Source of the DNA: Selaginella tamariscina
Taxonomy: Eukaryota; Streptophyta; Lycopodiopsida; Selaginellales; Selaginellaceae
Reading direction: 5' to 3'
Assembly: GCA_003024785.1 (NCBI GenBank)
Contig: PUQB01000060.1
Coordinates: 1 to 64,000 of the forward strand
Length of the DNA stretch: 64,000 nt
Part shown: piece after piece, positions 21,201 through 33,235 of the stretch
Layout of the letters: each line of letters opens with the position of its first letter
How positions within the stretch are numbered: position 1 is the stretch's first letter
Made by a program: the position numbers and the translations under genes
The notes under the pieces: model-generated
Database searches by the model: none
What the model was told of the DNA's origin: nothing
What the model saw: the letters and a program-made list of their open reading frames with translations, nothing else

Positions 21201-22679
21201 GCACCAATTGACAAAGGAATGATACCAGACAGCTTGTTGAAAGCAAGATCGATGATTGTTGTTGTGATCAAGCTCCCTATATCTGGTGGAATGGATCCCG
21301 AAAGAGAATTATGAGAAAGATCTAGTGCCTCAGACAAACCGCTAAGATTGTGCAAAGGTGGTATGCTGCCTGTGAGCCTATTGTGGGAAAGGTTGAGGCT
21401 GCTCAATCTGGTAAGGCTTCTAATGCCCGCCGGGACTACCTGTGAGTAGATTTGAGCTGAGATTCAGGCTGCCAAGCAATTGAAGCTTGTTGACCCCAGC
21501 AGGAATTGAACCATTTAGCATGTTCTCTGTGAGGTCCAAAGAGACCAAGGTTCTAACAATCGAATAGCTCCACCGGTATATTTGACCTCAGAGAATTTGC
21601 TCCCAAATACCGAATCTGAAGCTGTTGAAGCCTTCCAAGGGAACGTGGAATTGCACCCGTGAGTGCATTGCTAGCTAAACTCAGATAAGTGACACTCGAG
21701 AGATTGCCCAGTTCGTTCAGTATCTCTCTAGATAACCGGTTGCTAGTGAGTCCGAGCTCATTTAGATGTGCAAGACCGCCTATGCTTCATAGTAAGTGTC
21801 CATCTAGATTATTGTAACCCAGTCCTAGATCCTCCAAGTTGGTGCAGTTGAAGATAGAGCTTGGAATGCTTCCTACCAGATTGTTGTATCCAAAGTGGAC
21901 AACTTTCAAGTTCGATGCATGTCTGATCTCAGGTGGTATTTCTCCACTCAGTTGTTATGGTCTAGAGAGAGGTGGAAGAGGCTTCTGCAGTTTCCAAACC
22001 CGGCTAGAATGCTTTCGATAAACTTGTTGTACACCATCCAAGAGTGACTTGAGAGATCCAATCTGAGATGGAAGAGCTCCCGTGTTGTCGGTTCCCCATG
22101 TAAGCGAGGCGCTCAAGCCTGGAGCAATTAACAATGGAACTCGGTATGGAGCCAGTGAGGTTGTTACGAGAGAAAGTGGCTTCGACAAGATGCTGCAAGC
22201 GACCAATCTCTGTGGGTATTTCGCCGACCAAGTGATTTTCACTGAGTGAGAGGACTTGTAGCTTTGTGCTACAGAGAGTCAAAGGGATGCTTCCAGTGAG
22301 GGAGTTGTCATCCAGCAGGAGGCTCCGAAGTTCATGTAACATGCCTAGCTCTGGAGGATGACTCCACCAAGCTTGTTGGAGGACAAGTTGAGATGAGAAA
22401 GGAAAGTCAAGTTACTAACAACAGGCATAATTCTTCCTCGTAACTCGCTACTGTTGAAGTGGAGAGACGAAACTCTACCCTTAAGGCATTGGATTCCTGC
22501 CCAATTGCAGAAGTTACCTGCTCTATCTGTCCAAGACAAAAGAACACCTTGCCTCCTTGATGCTTAAGAGCGCCTCTGCATCCTGTGAGATTGATAGGCA
22601 TGTTGGAATCATGAACCATAACAGATTAAAGATTGGAAAAGAGTCGAGAAGCCATTGGCAACAAAAGAGCAGTCATCAT
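21201..22679 (-). pseudogene. LRR receptor kinase, N-terminal ectodomain (unit A)
   Basis: Start at 22679 by comparison with unit B: MMTALLLPMASRL begins a signal peptide, then the frame shifts. The LRR N-cap is followed by many plant-type repeats (LRSLLLDDNSLTGSIPLTL; NHLVGEIPTEIGRLQHLVEA; SLNLSHNRLTGSIPPLHN). 17 nt of the N-cap (IVEDP region) are missing and several single-base shifts occur. The exon ends at the Copia B insertion (21205). Together with 15486-16023 this was one class XII-type receptor gene. Confidence 0.88.
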
Positions 22680-23530
22680 GTGTGTGTATATGTGTGTGTG
22701 CTGTGTGTATAGAGACATACAGTCCTTATGCATGCGTGTGAATGAATGTGGAGATTGGTCAAATGACCCAGCTGAGAAATGTACCTGATATCATTTTCAA
22801 GAAGCACGACCGGTCCTGTTCGAGGTAGGGACCAGGTCTTATGAACTGCTGTTGACATAAATTCTATCCCAAGTGCATACACTCTTTAAACAACTCTAAC
22901 ACGACACATAGTGACCTATACAATGAGAGTAGACTCCACATACTGTTCATATGTATGTATGTGAAGCGCATTAAGAATTGTACCGAGTGAGTACTCTACT
23001 CTTGTAACTTGAACTGTGATAGAAAACTGTATGTTAAGGATTTTGAATCCTTAATCCATGCTCAGGCGGGTTGCCTTCAACTCCCATGAGTTGTTGATGA
23101 AGAGAGGAAAATCAGCTAGAGGAAGGTGAGGGACATGAAATTGAAGACAACAAAGAAAGAGAAGAGGAGCAACACATAGATGATGAAGGTAATCCTTGCA
23201 ACAAGACACAAGGTGGGTGAACCAGTTCAAAAGTATTATTTGGAGAACACAGTGCTGCTCGAAAGTCTATGTTAACCAAGAACACATCTTTTTCAAAGTT
23301 GCAAGAACATGGAAAGAAGGATCAAACCAAAATGAAATTGACTTTAGATTTTATATGTAACATAATACATAATCAAAACCTTCAATTGCTTATTAGATAT
23401 TGTCATTCAAATATGGCCATAGGTGAACCTCAATTGAAGGGCACATTCATTTTCTCCATGTTCATCTCCTCATTCATCCCAATGCTTCCCAATTTAACTA
23501 ATAAACAAGCAAAGGATCTAACGAACTAGA
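22680..23530. other. Upstream flank of receptor gene, no gene recognised
   Basis: 22680-23255 matches 44897-45447. It holds a short TG-rich tract at 22681-22710 and probably the receptor-gene promoter. 23256-23530 is unique to unit A. A 86-codon open frame there (23269-23529, KNTSFSKLQEHGKKDQTKMK) resembles nothing I know. Confidence 0.5.
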
Positions 23531-24362
23531 TTTGGATAACAATTTCATGAAAAATAAACATTAGTTTCATCAAACAAAAACACTATAGACAACCCTCATG
23601 AGCTTATAATCATGTCGACACCCAAAAATTGTATGGCCTTATATTGAGAGCCAAACAAGAAGGTATAAGATTAAAAAAATCAAGTGGGAGATTAGTACTT
23701 CCTATGTATAACTATCAATTTAAAGGAAAAAAGAAAAAACTAAGACAAACCCATTACAGACATGGAGGCCAAAGCAATTGCTTGTTTAAACAACATATAA
23801 AGGGAAAACTACATAAGATGTGGTACAAAGGAATTGCTCCTAACTGAAAAGAAAAAGATCTTACTTGCTAATGCTCTCATTCAGGCAACTTGTCATCTTG
23901 TTGTTTCAACTTTGCCGATATCGTTGTTTCCTTCTCCATATGTGTTTATTAAATCTCTTTGTCTCCCCTAAAAGCCTTGTCCCCTCCGAACCCAATGGCA
24001 TCCATTCAATTAGGTGGAGAAGAACACAAAAGAGAATGAGGAAAGATAATAAAACCCTAGGGTTCCTAGGTGATGGTCAATCCATGTAATTGCTGTTAGC
24101 TTAGATATCCCGTCAACCAATGCTTAATTTAATACATGGAAACAATTATAATTAATTGATGGATGGTTGGTCATTTGTTAGCAAGTCAAAATGCATGACA
24201 TGATATCTCGGGCAAAAGCATTGTTGCACTACACAATTCAAAGCAACTTTTTCAAGTGTAGGGGCGAGATAACCTTGGCATGAAAGAACATTGCCTTACC
24301 ATTGAGACAGTTGGAGTGGTGAAGGATCATGAATTAGAATTAAGATAGAGACTATGCCTATC
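23531..24362. other. Repeat-derived intergenic DNA (unit A)
   Basis: Matches 52118-53140. No intact gene. It is probably the 3' flank or LTR region of the Gypsy relics that follow on the minus strand. AAACCCTAGGGTT occurs at 24052-24064. Confidence 0.5.
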
Positions 24363-27300
24363 ATGTCTGTCGAGGATTAAGGACTTTGGAGTTCATCCAA
24401 AACGTGAGGTTTTTGTGGTCATTATAGACAGTAGTGGTGTGCAACGAACCTTCTAAGAATCATTGCCACTCCTTAAACGAGTTGACAAACAGCAATAACT
24501 CTTTGTTGTAGATATTGTAAATAATCATTTTCAAAACTTAGTAACAAACTAAGGTCCACGATATTGTCTGGAGACCATAAATGTGTCATCATGACCAGGG
24601 GCCCTTTCATAAACACCAATTGGCCCTTTGCCTAGTTAGCTTAAGCGGAGAGGAAAAGGTTGTGACAATAAAGTGGAAAACCTTCTTAAGCACCAGTTCT
24701 TCACTTGTAATGGACTTTGTGCATGGGAGGAGATGAGCTATCTTAGAGAATCTGTTCACAAGCTGCATCAAACCCCTTAGATCAGAAAATCGGTGATGAA
24801 GTCCATGGAGATTGACTTTCAAGGACTAGTTGGAATCGACAACAAATAAACAATCCATATGAACAATGACAAGGGACCTTTTGATTGGTAACAAACATTA
24901 CAAGTGAAAATAAAGTTTGCTAATTACATTTGAAGTTGGGGCCACTAGTAATCTTGCGTAACCAACTCAAATGTTTCGTGGGTGCCAAAATATTATGCAA
25001 TAAGATTATCATGACAAACTTGCAACACTTGAAGATAACATGAGCCATCTGGAACATAAATAAAATTGTTGTAGAGCAATAACCCATTTTAAAACTTGAA
25101 CCAATTGTAGTTACCATGGTTGTATTGTGAACTAAGATTTGAGGCTCAGTTAGGAGCAATATGACTCAAAATATCTTGAGCAAGTGGATTTGTTCGTAAT
25201 GTCATATACATCATATCAAGAATGCAAATTGCATCACCTTAGTATCCATCAACTTTATTCGGTCTGATCCTAGAAGAACCTATCATTGTTGGTCAAATGT
25301 TGAGTCACCGGGACAAGTAGTCAAGTAGGATCATTAGGATAGAGCATTATTAATTACCTATTGCGAACCTAATTGATATGTAATGATAAAGTTGAACCAT
25401 GCTAAGAACTCAACAAAATGATCAACAACTCAAAACTCATGTCAACTGAAGTACATAAGATTCTTGTGGTCATTTAGATTATTATTCAGTGTGGCAAACT
25501 CTCTGGAAGTGTGTTCATTTCTCAAATGAATCCACAATAGCCAACAATTCTTTATGATGTATCTCGTAATTGATTTATAATGCAAGAAACTTGCAGGAGT
25601 GAAATGTTATTGGGTGAAGTTAACCATCTTCATTAACATGGGATAGGATGCTACTAAGTGCAAAGTTTGATGCATCAGCCTCGATGACAAAAGGTTTGTC
25701 AAGATTAGGGTGAGTCAATATTGGAGCGTAGGTGATAGCCTACTTCAAGGTGTTGAAAGTAGCCTTCACCTCTAATATTCACACAAACCTTCTGTGTGAA
25801 TTTGATGAGTGGTAGCATGATTTTGGAGTAGTCTTTATGATAGAAATGGGCAAAGCCAAGAAAATATTGAACATCTCATATAAATCATGGAACTTGTCAA
25901 TTTTGTTACAGTTAATGCTCTGATCTCAAAATACATATGTTTAAGAGATGAACCAACACAACCATACATCTAGGATAGATGAGATGGCATGCTGAGGTGG
26001 TAAGGAGTGGATCTCCAACACTCCCCCTCACTCCAGACACCAAAAGAAATCTGATCTCACAGCTCAACAAAGGTTATCAACTAGTGCTCTCTCAGCACTC
26101 TCAGCTCTTGTGGGTTTAATGTGTATGTGTATGTAGAAACATAAAGTTTTGGCTTCTTGTCAAAGTTTCAATCTGCAAAAACCTTTCTTATGCTCTCCAA
26201 TAGTGTGGAGAATGTCTTGATGTTAGCTCCTCCTAGTAGCTACTCACCTATAATCAGTTGTTCCTGTAGCATCACTCAAATTAATGAGGTCTCCTTTGTG
26301 TAGAGGGTTGATCTACACAATAGTGTGTGCAGAAAAGTCATTGGAATCAGCTCCCTGTAAGTCATCCCATTTTCTAGAGCAATGCCTGCACATAGAGTGA
26401 TTGGTAATGAGAAGCCTCCTTGGGCTCCTTTATGGAGGTTATTTTGTGGCTATGATTGCTCTGCAACACCACTCTTTACTCGTTGTTAGGGCACCACACC
26501 TTGGTGCTCCTTGAATGCTACTTGATCACTAAATCTAGTGACTAGCAATTTGCTCTTTGGCAAGTAGCTCCCTTAGCTGCAATGTTATGGTGCTGCCATT
26601 AATCATAGTGCTCTCATTAGAGTCTTACATGTTGCTGGTCAATCACCATCCAACCCTGCCCTTCTATCCTAGGGGATCTCATGGGTTTCAGTTAGCAAAT
26701 TTAAACATCCACCAACGATTGCTTCTGCTTTAGGGCTAAATTAGTCCAATCAGCCCACAACTTTCTGTGCTCTGTTGCATCCTAAGGTTCATGGCCTAAC
26801 ACAACCCAATCTAGGGCTCTTCTTCATCTTGCAAACTCACCAAATTCTAGCATCTTGTGATTCTTCATCATCTTTGTTGGCCTCCTCACTATTCGTTGCT
26901 AAAAAAATGCATATGTACAAGAGATGAACCAACAACTTTACATCTAGGATAAATGAGATGACATGCTGAGGTGGCAAGGAGTGGATCTCCAACAAATTTT
27001 ACACATTTCTCACCTTGGCAAGATATATTGAAACTCCTTTCAAAAATATGATGTACTCTAGAAACTCCACATAGTCTTTTCAAAACTACATTTACTAAGC
27101 TTGATAAAAAATCATGATTTCACAATAATTTCTACAATATTGTCAAACCTACTCATTGTGCTCCTTCAATGTCTTGGAATATATTAGGATGTCATCAAAG
27201 TACAAAATCACTAACACATCCAAGAACTCTCAAAAGATGTTATTGGCTATGTGTTGAAAATAGCCAGTGCATTGTGAGACCAAATGACATCATATCATAA

Positions 27301-28850
27301 AGTTCAATCTTAGTGAAGTACTTAGCCCCAACAAGATGCTCCAATAGACTCAATATCAGTGGTAGGGATACCAATTTTGTACCATTATTTTGTTGAGTCT
27401 ACGATAATCCATCACCAAATGCAATGAATCATTCTTTTTTTTTGACAAAAAGATAGGTGCACTAGTTGGTGTCTTTGAGTATTGAATGAATCCATTGAAA
27501 AATTATTCTAAAATATATATCCACAAAACCTTAAGCTTTGTTGGGGAAAGTCCGTAAATCGGTCCCCAAGGGGGTTGAGCACCTTCCACTAAGTCAATGG
27601 GACAATGATATGGCTGATGTTTCAGGAGTTTATTAACATTGACCTTGTTGAAATCATCAATAAACTCATTGCACTTAGTTGGTAATTGGCTTAGAAACTT
27701 ACTTGAGTTGGACTCAAGTGCTTGGGTGATAACTACAACAAAAATTGATGAAAGATCCCATTTACCCTCTTGGACGAATTTGTCCAACGAAATCATACAA
27801 ACTCACAAATACTCCAAAGTTGAGTATGGAGAGTTGGAAATCTTGACCTCCCTCGGCAAATTGAAATACCACTTGCACTAATCAATTATTAAATTGTGGA
27901 TCTCAAACCAAAGGAGATTTTGCAGGAAGTCTCTGGCTCAAACTCCTCAACAAAAGCACATGATGTCACATGTTGGGAATGCACGACAAAGACATGAATT
28001 TGGTACATGAGTTTCTTTAGGGAAATGAAGTGTCAACGTGCAAAGGTGCAATCCATAAAATAAGTGTTGGTTTTAGAGTTCAACATAGTCAATGCTACGA
28101 CCTTGCAACCCATTGCCACATAAAGTTTAACTTTTGTTGTAAAGGACTTACTAACTCAAGACGATGAAATGAAACCAGTTATTTATAGGGATCTTTATGC
28201 TTGGGATTGTCTAATTAAATGGCTTTTACTTTGGTTGGACTTACTTGTTTAACTCCTTATCCAACTTGTTAAGAATTTTAAAATAATTGCTTCGGTTCAA
28301 CGACTTGGGACTCTCAGGGTGAATGTAGTTGACCATGATAGGTTGAGGACTCGTGGGGCGAACATGATTGACCATGTGCCTCAACTTGTTTGGGCAGTTG
28401 ATTCAATAAAGACACAAATCATTGATCCTATGATGTTACTTCTCAACTCAGGTTAGAGGACCTCAACACCAAGCTTGAGTGACCTCACCCTCTATGAGAA
28501 TTGGTTCTTGAGTTGAGGCTAAAGGATGGCCATGGTTTATCATTAGTGCTACTATGTGTGAAGCTAAGTGTATTCCTGAATGTGATTGCTGAAAAAGTTT
28601 TGAACGACATTTAATTAACTAATTGTCACATCGTACAACATGATTAATAGCCTCGAAGAGACATATTGGGCCCTTATGAAATGTTAAGAAGAAGTCCTTG
28701 ACATCATTGTGAAGCCCTTGGTAAAACTGGTTAATTAGAGCTTCCTCATTCCATAATACATTGCATGCCAAAAGGTAGAACTCTGATGATATAGATTGGA
28801 TGATTACCATGTTAAAGTGGACGAATCTTATTAATTACCATTTATGCACT
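24363..28850 (-). pseudogene. Chimeric Ty3/Gypsy relics, gag-pol (unit A)
   Basis: On the minus strand, from high to low coordinates: gag (28619-28810, LWNEEALINQFYQGLHNDVK), then the start of RT (27503-27796, GAQPPWGPIYGLSPTKLKVL). The RT active site YFDD lies near 27195 (VILYFDDILIY). RNase H follows at 25440-25700 (ADASNFAL; DHKNLMYF), the integrase zinc region at 24920-25160 and the integrase core at 24607-24822 (MQLVNRFSKIAHLLPCTKSI). The integrase then breaks off and a second RNase H end follows (TVYNDHKNLTFWMNSKVLNP, 24363-24470). So pieces of two elements are fused. A TRIM-like element is nested at 25932-26994. All frames are broken. Confidence 0.85.
25932..26994 (-). mobile_element. 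TRIM-like non-autonomous LTR element (unit A)
   Basis: Two about 88-bp direct repeats (25932-26020 and 26908-26994) enclose about 890 bp. On the minus strand they begin TGTTGGAGATCCACTCC and end at a TG...CA-type terminus. The internal DNA beside 26020 reads GAGTGAGGGGGAG on the minus strand, a polypurine tract, which gives the orientation. No coding domains and no clear Met-tRNA primer site were found, and no obvious target duplication. It is present in both units, so it predates the tandem duplication. Confidence 0.6.
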
Positions 28851-28903
28851 ATCAATGTCTCTAAAGCAATGCTTAAACTCTAAAACAAATAGTTTAAAGT
28901 TGT

Positions 28904-29832
28904 CTTGTCCTCAGGCACCAGAAGTAGGGACGTCTGTGACTGACATCTGGCAGCAGCCGTAGTCCGAGCATGAAAATTAAAATCCCTGACTCATCTTGGT
29001 GGACAAGGTTGTTGCCTTGACCAAACCAGTCCAGCATTGTCTCGAAGCATTCGTCCCTGAAACTGGTGCCTGCAGGAAAACTTATGTGTCAAAAACTGAA
29101 GAGAGGAACGGCTAAGAGGGGGAAACCTGGAGAAACCCCACAGCCAGCAGGAGGTGGCGAGACCTGCGGTGGGCAGTTTCTGGGAAATCGTACAGGGCTC
29201 TTCAAATTGAAGGTTCTGTCCAAAAGTTTGTCCGCCTGAGGAAAGTTAAGACAAGGTTGACGTGAGAACAAGAAAGTCAAAGCCCACCTGATTGCAGAGA
29301 CACCTTCCCGCAGAGGCCAGAAGAAAAGCAGGGACATGCGAGCACTGCAAGATAAAAGAGCAAGCGTAGTTTGCTTGCTCCAGAGTTGCAACAACGACGT
29401 CCAGGGCAGGAAGCATCCATTGGTGCGTTTCAGCAGAGACAACAAGCAGATAGCGGCACTTGCGCGGCTCCGCCTAACGCATTCCACCGAGTTATCACCT
29501 GATACATTCTAATCAGAAAACAACGCAGAAGAAGGTACAAGGACATACTCACTCCTTGGAATGCCTCTGCATCGCCCCAATCAGGATTGACAAGCAGCAC
29601 CCTTGAGAAGCTGCTGCCGGCTGGTGCTGCTGGTACTTCATGAGCGTGGGTGTCTTGCCTGGAAACCTAAAGATGAATAAGGGCAAACAATATAAGAATA
29701 TTCTATATGCTCTTTTTTAGGGTTTAGGGTTTTAGCAACTTGTGGATTTTTCTATGGATGAATCAGTTGGGTTTTCAGAGAAGCACAGGTATGCATATTC
29801 TCGTAGGTGTGTGTGCGCGCGCGCGCGCGCAT
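28904..29832 (-). other. Unique spacer between units with coding-like minus-strand sequence
   Basis: Richer in G+C than its surroundings and absent from the end of unit B. The minus strand has exon-like stretches: SRVLLVNPDWGDAEAFQG (about 29565-29640) before a GTGAG donor, LLVVSAETHQWMLPALDVVV and ATLEQANYACSFILQCSHVP (about 29300-29450), and GTSFRDECFETMLDWFGQGN (about 28990-29070) after a TGCAG acceptor. A 132-codon open frame at 29089-29487 overlaps in another frame. I do not recognise the protein. It could be a gene fragment. Two TTTAGGG words lie at 29716-29733, and a GT/GC run (29808-29831) ends exactly at the unit B edge. Confidence 0.4.
29808..29831. repeat. GT/GC dinucleotide run at the duplication junction
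   Basis: Alternating purine-pyrimidine tract GTGTGTGTGCGCGCGCGC and onward, prone to Z-DNA and breakage. It directly abuts the first base shared with unit A. Confidence 0.85.
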
Positions 29833-30090
29833 AACTACCTATATATAGAGGTATACGTCACAATCTAATTAATTCTTCCAGATTAGACAGTCTTGCTCCA
29901 CTTCTTATTGAGCTTCTGAGACACAAGCAGCTTACGGAATATGTCTTACCTGTCTGTATGCGATATATATACACATGCATATACTCCCATCTAATGATCT
30001 ACATCAGTTTCGGTGTTGTAATGCTGTATATGTGTTATTTGAACCTTGCTAGTGCTTAACCTATGTTTAGTTTAAGGCATCCTTGTCCAG

Positions 30091-30207
30091 ATTACAGAAA
30101 GTTTCTCAATGCTAGATTCTAAAGAAGCAACTCAACAAAGAAAAGCCATTGATGCTATTGGTGAATTGTGTAACACTTCAAACAATCTCTCTCAGTCTCT
30201 CTCTAAG
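30091..30207 (+). CDS. Unidentified coding exon, unit B copy
   Basis: A 117-nt phase-0 open exon between an acceptor (CCTTGTCCAG) and a donor (AAG/GTATGAAT). It encodes 39 residues: ITESFSMLDSKEATQQRKAI then DAIGELCNTSNNLSQSLSK. It is hydrophilic and helix-prone. The unit A copy lost 12 codons in frame. The parent gene is not recognised and no neighbouring exon was found, so it may be an orphan exon. Confidence 0.4.
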
Positions 30208-30984
30208 GTATGAATATGATAGGTTATACGAAGGGTTACTTTTCACAATCCTTTTAATCATAGTTAATTAAATTAATTGTTTTAATGATTTTATATGCAT
30301 TTTAAATATATAAATTAAGACCTTCAGAATTAATGCATTTCATCTATATACATGAGTTTGAATATATAAATTTTCTTTAAATACCCTTCATTTTTAATAT
30401 TTATTTATTAATTAAGTTTTAATTAATTACTACTAATACAAAAGGGGGCGGTTTGTGAAAGCGTTCCCCCCATTCTATATTGTGAACTGCTCTATCTTGG
30501 TTAAGAGATACGGCTTGTAGTTAGTTACGCTAAACTTTCACGCAGCCTCTCATAAATAAGATTTTAAAGTCAAAGTTTTAAACTTTACAATCATGAATTA
30601 GATTAAACTGAAAAGGTTTTAATTTTTAATTTTGATAAAATTGTATATTTTTTCCAAGTAAATATGATGACGAAGGATTTGATTATTTACTACATAGACA
30701 TGTATATTTTTAAATATATATAATATATATTTTTTTCTTAGAAACCCTCGCGCTATCGTTACATTGTTATAAATTGACTGAACGTTTGTGTGTTCACATC
30801 TTACAAGCTACGCGTATGTGTCCTAATACGACAACCGTATTCAAACGCTGAATGAGTATGTATGATCGACGCAAAATATAGTGTATGATGTCATATGAGT
30901 GACAATGCTATGCTTGACTTAATCAGAAATTTAATAGGCTTGAACGAAGGAGCTATGTCTTCTTCTTAGAAACACATGGTGAAA

Positions 30985-31018
30985 GTTAGTCAAGTCGTGA
31001 AATTCTGTTATATAAATT
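30985..31018 (+). promoter_or_regulatory. GH3-like core promoter remnant with TATA box (unit B)
   Basis: TTATATAAATT at 31008-31018, preceded by GTTAGTCAAGTCGTGAAA. It is the same arrangement as upstream of the GH3 gene and of the unit A relic. It lies about 340 bp upstream of the hairpin stem. Confidence 0.45.
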
Positions 31019-31057
31019 CGGTCGTATATATGCCTTGCAGTGAAATCTTTAAATAGA

Positions 31058-31338
31058 TACTGCAGTCGAGCAGTGGTACTTGGAAACGTGCGGTATGCAT
31101 GGGATACTGCCAAGGAGGAGTTTCAGAAGGCTACCATTCACTTCCATAGTGATATAGATCTCTGTGCAGAAAGAATTGCATGGGAACGAGAGTGGGTACT
31201 TCAATTCCTGACATTACAGGTGTTGATCAGCTAACTAATGTTGACTATTGTTCTTACGCTTCCGGCGGTGGCAAAGCGAAAGACCGACGGAGATCATAAT
31301 CGAGTTGTACAAGCTGCATCAAACAAGTAAGTTTGATG
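31058..31338 (+). pseudogene. Decayed GH3 exon 1-intron-exon 2 relic (unit B)
   Basis: Counterpart of 6717-6996. It reads the same decayed GH3 segments (TCGMHGI-type, DIDLCAERIAWERE, NRV..AASNK in broken frames), with the first intron and exon 2 donor still visible. Sense strand is plus, opposite to GH3-B at 33236-35096. Confidence 0.72.
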
Positions 31339-31512
31339 AGCTCGTGAGGTTTCTTGGAGCAGTATGTTTCTATTATCGACGTTTTTACTGATAAAACCTC
31401 AAAAGGGACACAGAGGGGGAGATTAACTTCAAGCGTGCTGCATTCTGAAGATTACTAAACTGTCAGTAAGGACGTTGATAATAGGAACATACTGCTTCGG
31501 AATACACGAGCT
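31339..31512 (+). ncRNA. Putative GH3-derived hairpin RNA, MIRNA-like (unit B)
   Basis: Arms 31356-31393 and 31461-31498 pair at all 38 positions (32 Watson-Crick, 6 G:U), with an 8-bp outer helix (31339-31346 with 31505-31512). The whole structure is 174 nt, the same length as in unit A. The arm 2 segment 31477-31497 is identical to the plus strand of both GH3 genes (11396-11416 and 34020-34040), so its RNA is antisense to their mRNAs. The single mismatch of the unit A stem is paired here. Likely a young hairpin-siRNA or MIRNA locus if transcribed. Confidence 0.5.
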
Positions 31513-33235
31513 TTAAAGTACCCTTTCAGTCTCAGGTATGTTCGTGGTATGCTTTTGTTTCATTGCAGATTTGAGCACTTCCACGATACATAATTTGGTT
31601 TAAAGGCGGTGAAGCCAAAGTACGTCTTATATTTATTTATATATAGCGGTGGTGTGTTAGGAAACACGCCTACGTGTCCGTGCAGCACGCTCACACCTCA
31701 AGACATTTAAACGCAAGTATATAGTCATGATATTTATTTATACAGTGAATGTTTCTTTCACAGAGTTTCATAGCATGAACCAAGGATTAGGCAAAGACAG
31801 GACTCATTGTCGTTAATCCCAGAATATGAATCGACATATTAAATTTTTTTCTTTCATTATTATGGAATTGCAACATTTAGTGACGACGGCGACAGCGATG
31901 ACAATGAGGTTGTTGGTGCAACAGGCAGTGATGATGCAACTGACTCAGTGTTAAATCCAATACCATTACTGACTAAATCAAGCAATAGTAATACTAATTT
32001 GAGAACATATCGCTAGAATATTTAATATCTAGAGTATAAGTCAACGCAACAATGGCATATTAAATCTAAAATATATATATATATATATACACTTAACATA
32101 ATAACTATGAGTCTGGAAATGAGAAAATAATATAAACTAAATATAAGAGAGAATTGAGTCACATAATTAGAAATTAAAATATTTTATTTATTTATTTGGT
32201 TCTTTTTTGTTATAGTTATATTTAGGAAAATGTCATATGTAGCCATATTTATATTTATATATATATAATCTTAATAATTTTAAATTTACATACATACCTT
32301 TGTGAAAGTTTGAAATTTATATTTATACCCTTTAAAAGCTTTAATCCTTGTATTTTAATTTTTAAATAATAATATTTAGTAAAAATTATAATTTATAACA
32401 TATGTAAAATAAAATAAAATAAAATATATTATTATTAATATTATTTTAATTTTAATTTATTTTAAAAATGTAATTATAAAAATTATTAAGAATATTCTAT
32501 ATTTAAGAATAAATTTGAATAAATTATTTATATTTATTTCACTTTTATGCTGTCTTTAAACAATAATAATTGTCAAAGTTGTCTAATCAGTCTCAAAATC
32601 ACTTATTTTTACAAGTTTGAATTAACAATGATTAAACTAAAATGTTTCAATTATAAACCCTAACGTTTACACTTTAACAAGTATATTCAGTCTCTGATCT
32701 AGAAGTTCTATATTGACAAGATCAACGGTTTTATATTAATTTGACGTGTGTATATATTGTGATATATCGTAGAAAATAATATTTTATATTTTTGGACCTT
32801 ATACTCATTCATTCATTGTTTCTTTGTCTTTTCTATCGATGCCATAAGTTACGGTTCCAAAATAACCTCTTTCTTGAATCACACCGTACGTGCATATGTA
32901 TACATAGAATAATGTTAAAACTATATTGCAATTCAGATAAAAATTCTATGATATCTAGTGAAGGTTTTTATGAATTTATTTTAAATTATTTTCAATATAA
33001 AAAGTACATTTAATATAACTTAACTCGAATTTCCATTTAAAATTGCAAGTAAAAATAAGAAGTCAACTTACATACACTATATCACTTGAAAACAGACACA
33101 CAAGCGCACGCACACGTGCACATATACGTCATCCTCCACCACCAATTACGTAACGATATACCCACTGACCTAATGCTCCACTATACACGTAGAAGAATAA
33201 ATCTTTTTATTAATAAATATTCACAAAAAGAATAA
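31513..33235. other. AT-rich intergenic DNA (unit B)
   Basis: Counterpart of 7171-10609, but about 1.8 kb shorter. Only the left end of the TIR element survives (from about 32222), followed by a deletion. No gene seen. Confidence 0.6.

Larger units (their letters stand above)
5501..28903. repeat. Tandem segmental duplication, unit A
   Basis: Direct copy of 29833-59388. Colinear matches run from AACTACCTATATATAGAGG at the left edge to AGTTTAAAGTTGT at the right edge, and include the GH3 relic, GH3 gene, expansin exon, receptor kinase and Gypsy block in the same order and orientation. Unit A alone carries Copia B (16024-21200), most of a TIR element (7888-8695) and 23256-23530. It lacks Copia C, 45448-52111 and the solo LTR of unit B. 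Confidence 0.88.

Noticed and set aside
29716-29733. Telomere-like TTTAGGGTTTAGGG
   Set aside because: Only two units. Isolated telo-box words are common in plant DNA, so this is no evidence of a telomere or fusion point.
30443-30472. GGGGGCG...CGTTCCCCCC possible hairpin
   Set aside because: Short and imperfect, and the loop differs by deletion in unit A (6087-6110). No supporting context.
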